Below, piece by piece: positions 5,486 to 6,186 of a DNA stretch of 6,186 nucleotides. Within the stretch, counting starts at the first letter, position 1; every line of letters begins with the position of its first letter. Both the position numbers and the translations under genes were made by a program. Origin of the DNA: Bacteroidota bacterium (GTDB taxonomy: Bacteria > Bacteroidota > Bacteroidia > NORP154); assembly GCA_002401055.1 (NCBI GenBank), contig NVRZ01000206.1, positions 1 through 6,186 on the forward strand, read 5' to 3'. The notes beneath the pieces are model-generated. The model did not search any database, was not told where the DNA came from, and worked only from the letters and a program-made list of their open reading frames with translations.

Positions 5486-6186
5486 ATGGTTTCGAAGTAC
5501 TTTCTCATAGTTTTTGTGTTCATCACTAGTTTCTGCTTATGCAAGGTTGAGGCGCAAGACCATGATAGAGATAGGGTAGAGGCTTTAATAGAATCTTCTC
5601 GTAACACAAGGGAGGACAGTTCCAGATCATTTGCCTTTGCGCACAATGCCATTGAGCTTGCCCGAACATTGGGAGAATCGAATACTTTGGGTCGCGCTCT
5701 CTACAATATGGGCGACTTGCTCGAAGATTATGACAATTACAGTAGCGCCATTAGCTATTTTGATTTGACGATAGAGGCTTATCGCAGTGCCGAGGAATTT
5801 GAAGAGATTCCACGGATACTAAGGATAATAGGGCGCATGTATTACAGCTTCGGGGATTACACAAAGGCCATGGATATGTACATGGAGGGTTTGATGATGT
5901 ATCAGCAACTGGATTTAGTAGATACTGATAAAGGATGGTTGTTGCGTTACATTGGATCTGTATATAAGCGGCAGGAGAATTATGAAGAGGCGCTGGATTA
6001 TTACGGACAGGCCCTGGATGTATTTGAGCAATTTGAACACAATGATGGCATTGCCTCTAGCATTAATAATATCGGGATTGTTTACGGTTATCAGGGTAAG
6101 GACTCACTTCAAATACAACACTACCGTCGTGCACTTAAGATTTGTGAGGAGAATAAGAGTATTGTTCGAGCATCTATCATATTAGA
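5486..6186 (+). CDS. Secreted or periplasmic-facing tetratricopeptide-repeat protein, 3' end beyond window
   Basis: An open frame from the ATG at 5486 through the last base gives 233 residues with no stop. Residues 1-24 look like a signal peptide ('KYFLIVFVFITSFCLC', then 'KVEA' before Gln24). After a charged linker come at least four TPR units: about 71-99 ('ALYNMGDLLEDYDNYSSAIS'), 110-139 ('IIGRMYYSFGDYTKAMDMY'), 152-180 ('YIGSVYKRQENYEEALDYYG') and 190-219 ('SINNIGIVYGYQGK'). The helix-A glycines (76, 116, 157, 197) are 40-41 residues apart, the long spacing of TPR_12-like arrays and not the standard 34. In Bacteroidota, signal peptide plus such repeats commonly leads to a coiled coil, one membrane helix and a cytosolic output domain: a histidine kinase, LuxR-type helix-turn-helix or nucleotide cyclase. 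That C-terminal part is inferred, not seen. The frame is closed upstream by TAA at 5459, and no later Met suits the signal peptide. Confidence 0.88.
   Translation, partial: MVSKYFLIVFVFITSFCLCKVEAQDHDRDRVEALIESSRNTREDSSRSFAFAHNAIELARTLGESNTLGRALYNMGDLLEDYDNYSSAISYFDLTIEAYRSAEEFEEIPRILRIIGRMYYSFGDYTKAMDMYMEGLMMYQQLDLVDTDKGWLLRYIGSVYKRQENYEEALDYYGQALDVFEQFEHNDGIASSINNIGIVYGYQGKDSLQIQHYRRALKICEENKSIVRASIIL

Noticed and set aside
5458..5652. Minus-strand open frame of 64 codons
   Set aside because: It is antisense to the signal-peptide and linker region of the TPR gene, which has much stronger coding features. The peptide shows no recognisable motif.
5952..6185. Plus-strand open frame of 77 codons in another frame
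   Set aside because: It overlaps the TPR repeats in a different frame, and its translation has no domain-like pattern.

Overview
The window looks like a chromosomal stretch of a Bacteroidota bacterium, probably a free-living and perhaps marine relative of the Flavobacteriia. Four things point there. One secreted protein ends in a type IX secretion (T9SS) type A sorting domain. One lipoprotein carries the 'GCTD…NY…DDGSC' segment typical of this phylum. Shine-Dalgarno sequences are absent, and starts are preceded by A/T-rich leaders. Two intergenic regions fit the Bacteroidota promoter pattern TTG-N17-23-TAnnTTTG. The sequence is moderately AT-rich throughout.

Layout. Bases 2-481 are one open frame that joins two unrelated proteins. 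Codons 1-29 (2-88) match the N-terminal FMN-binding region of class 2 dihydroorotate dehydrogenase (PyrD). The rest (about 89-481) is the C-terminal part of a small outer-membrane beta-barrel protein. This is most simply a chimeric contig end. Next on the + strand come a Cys-rich lipoprotein (492-1016) and a T9SS-exported protein (1102-2103). A convergent two-gene unit follows on the minus strand, 4557 down to 2167: a sodium:neurotransmitter-symporter (NSS/SNF) family transporter, then 15 bp later an isopenicillin-N-synthase-like Fe(II)-dependent dioxygenase. Divergent from it on the + strand are a 73-residue Cys-rich lipoprotein (4668-4889), a four-helix membrane protein (5011-5412), and a periplasmic-facing tetratricopeptide-repeat protein that starts at 5486 and runs off the window.

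How the genes fit together. Only the transporter and dioxygenase have the spacing of an operon with a shared job: uptake of an amino acid or related amine, followed or accompanied by oxidation. The substrate cannot be read from the sequence. The + strand genes mostly encode envelope or exported proteins, with no obvious common pathway. I see no RNA gene, CRISPR array, insertion sequence or phage element. No stretch of 300 bases lacks a gene. I found no convincing wholly new system. The points most worth checking are the PyrD/beta-barrel junction, the transporter-dioxygenase pair and the truncated TPR gene.
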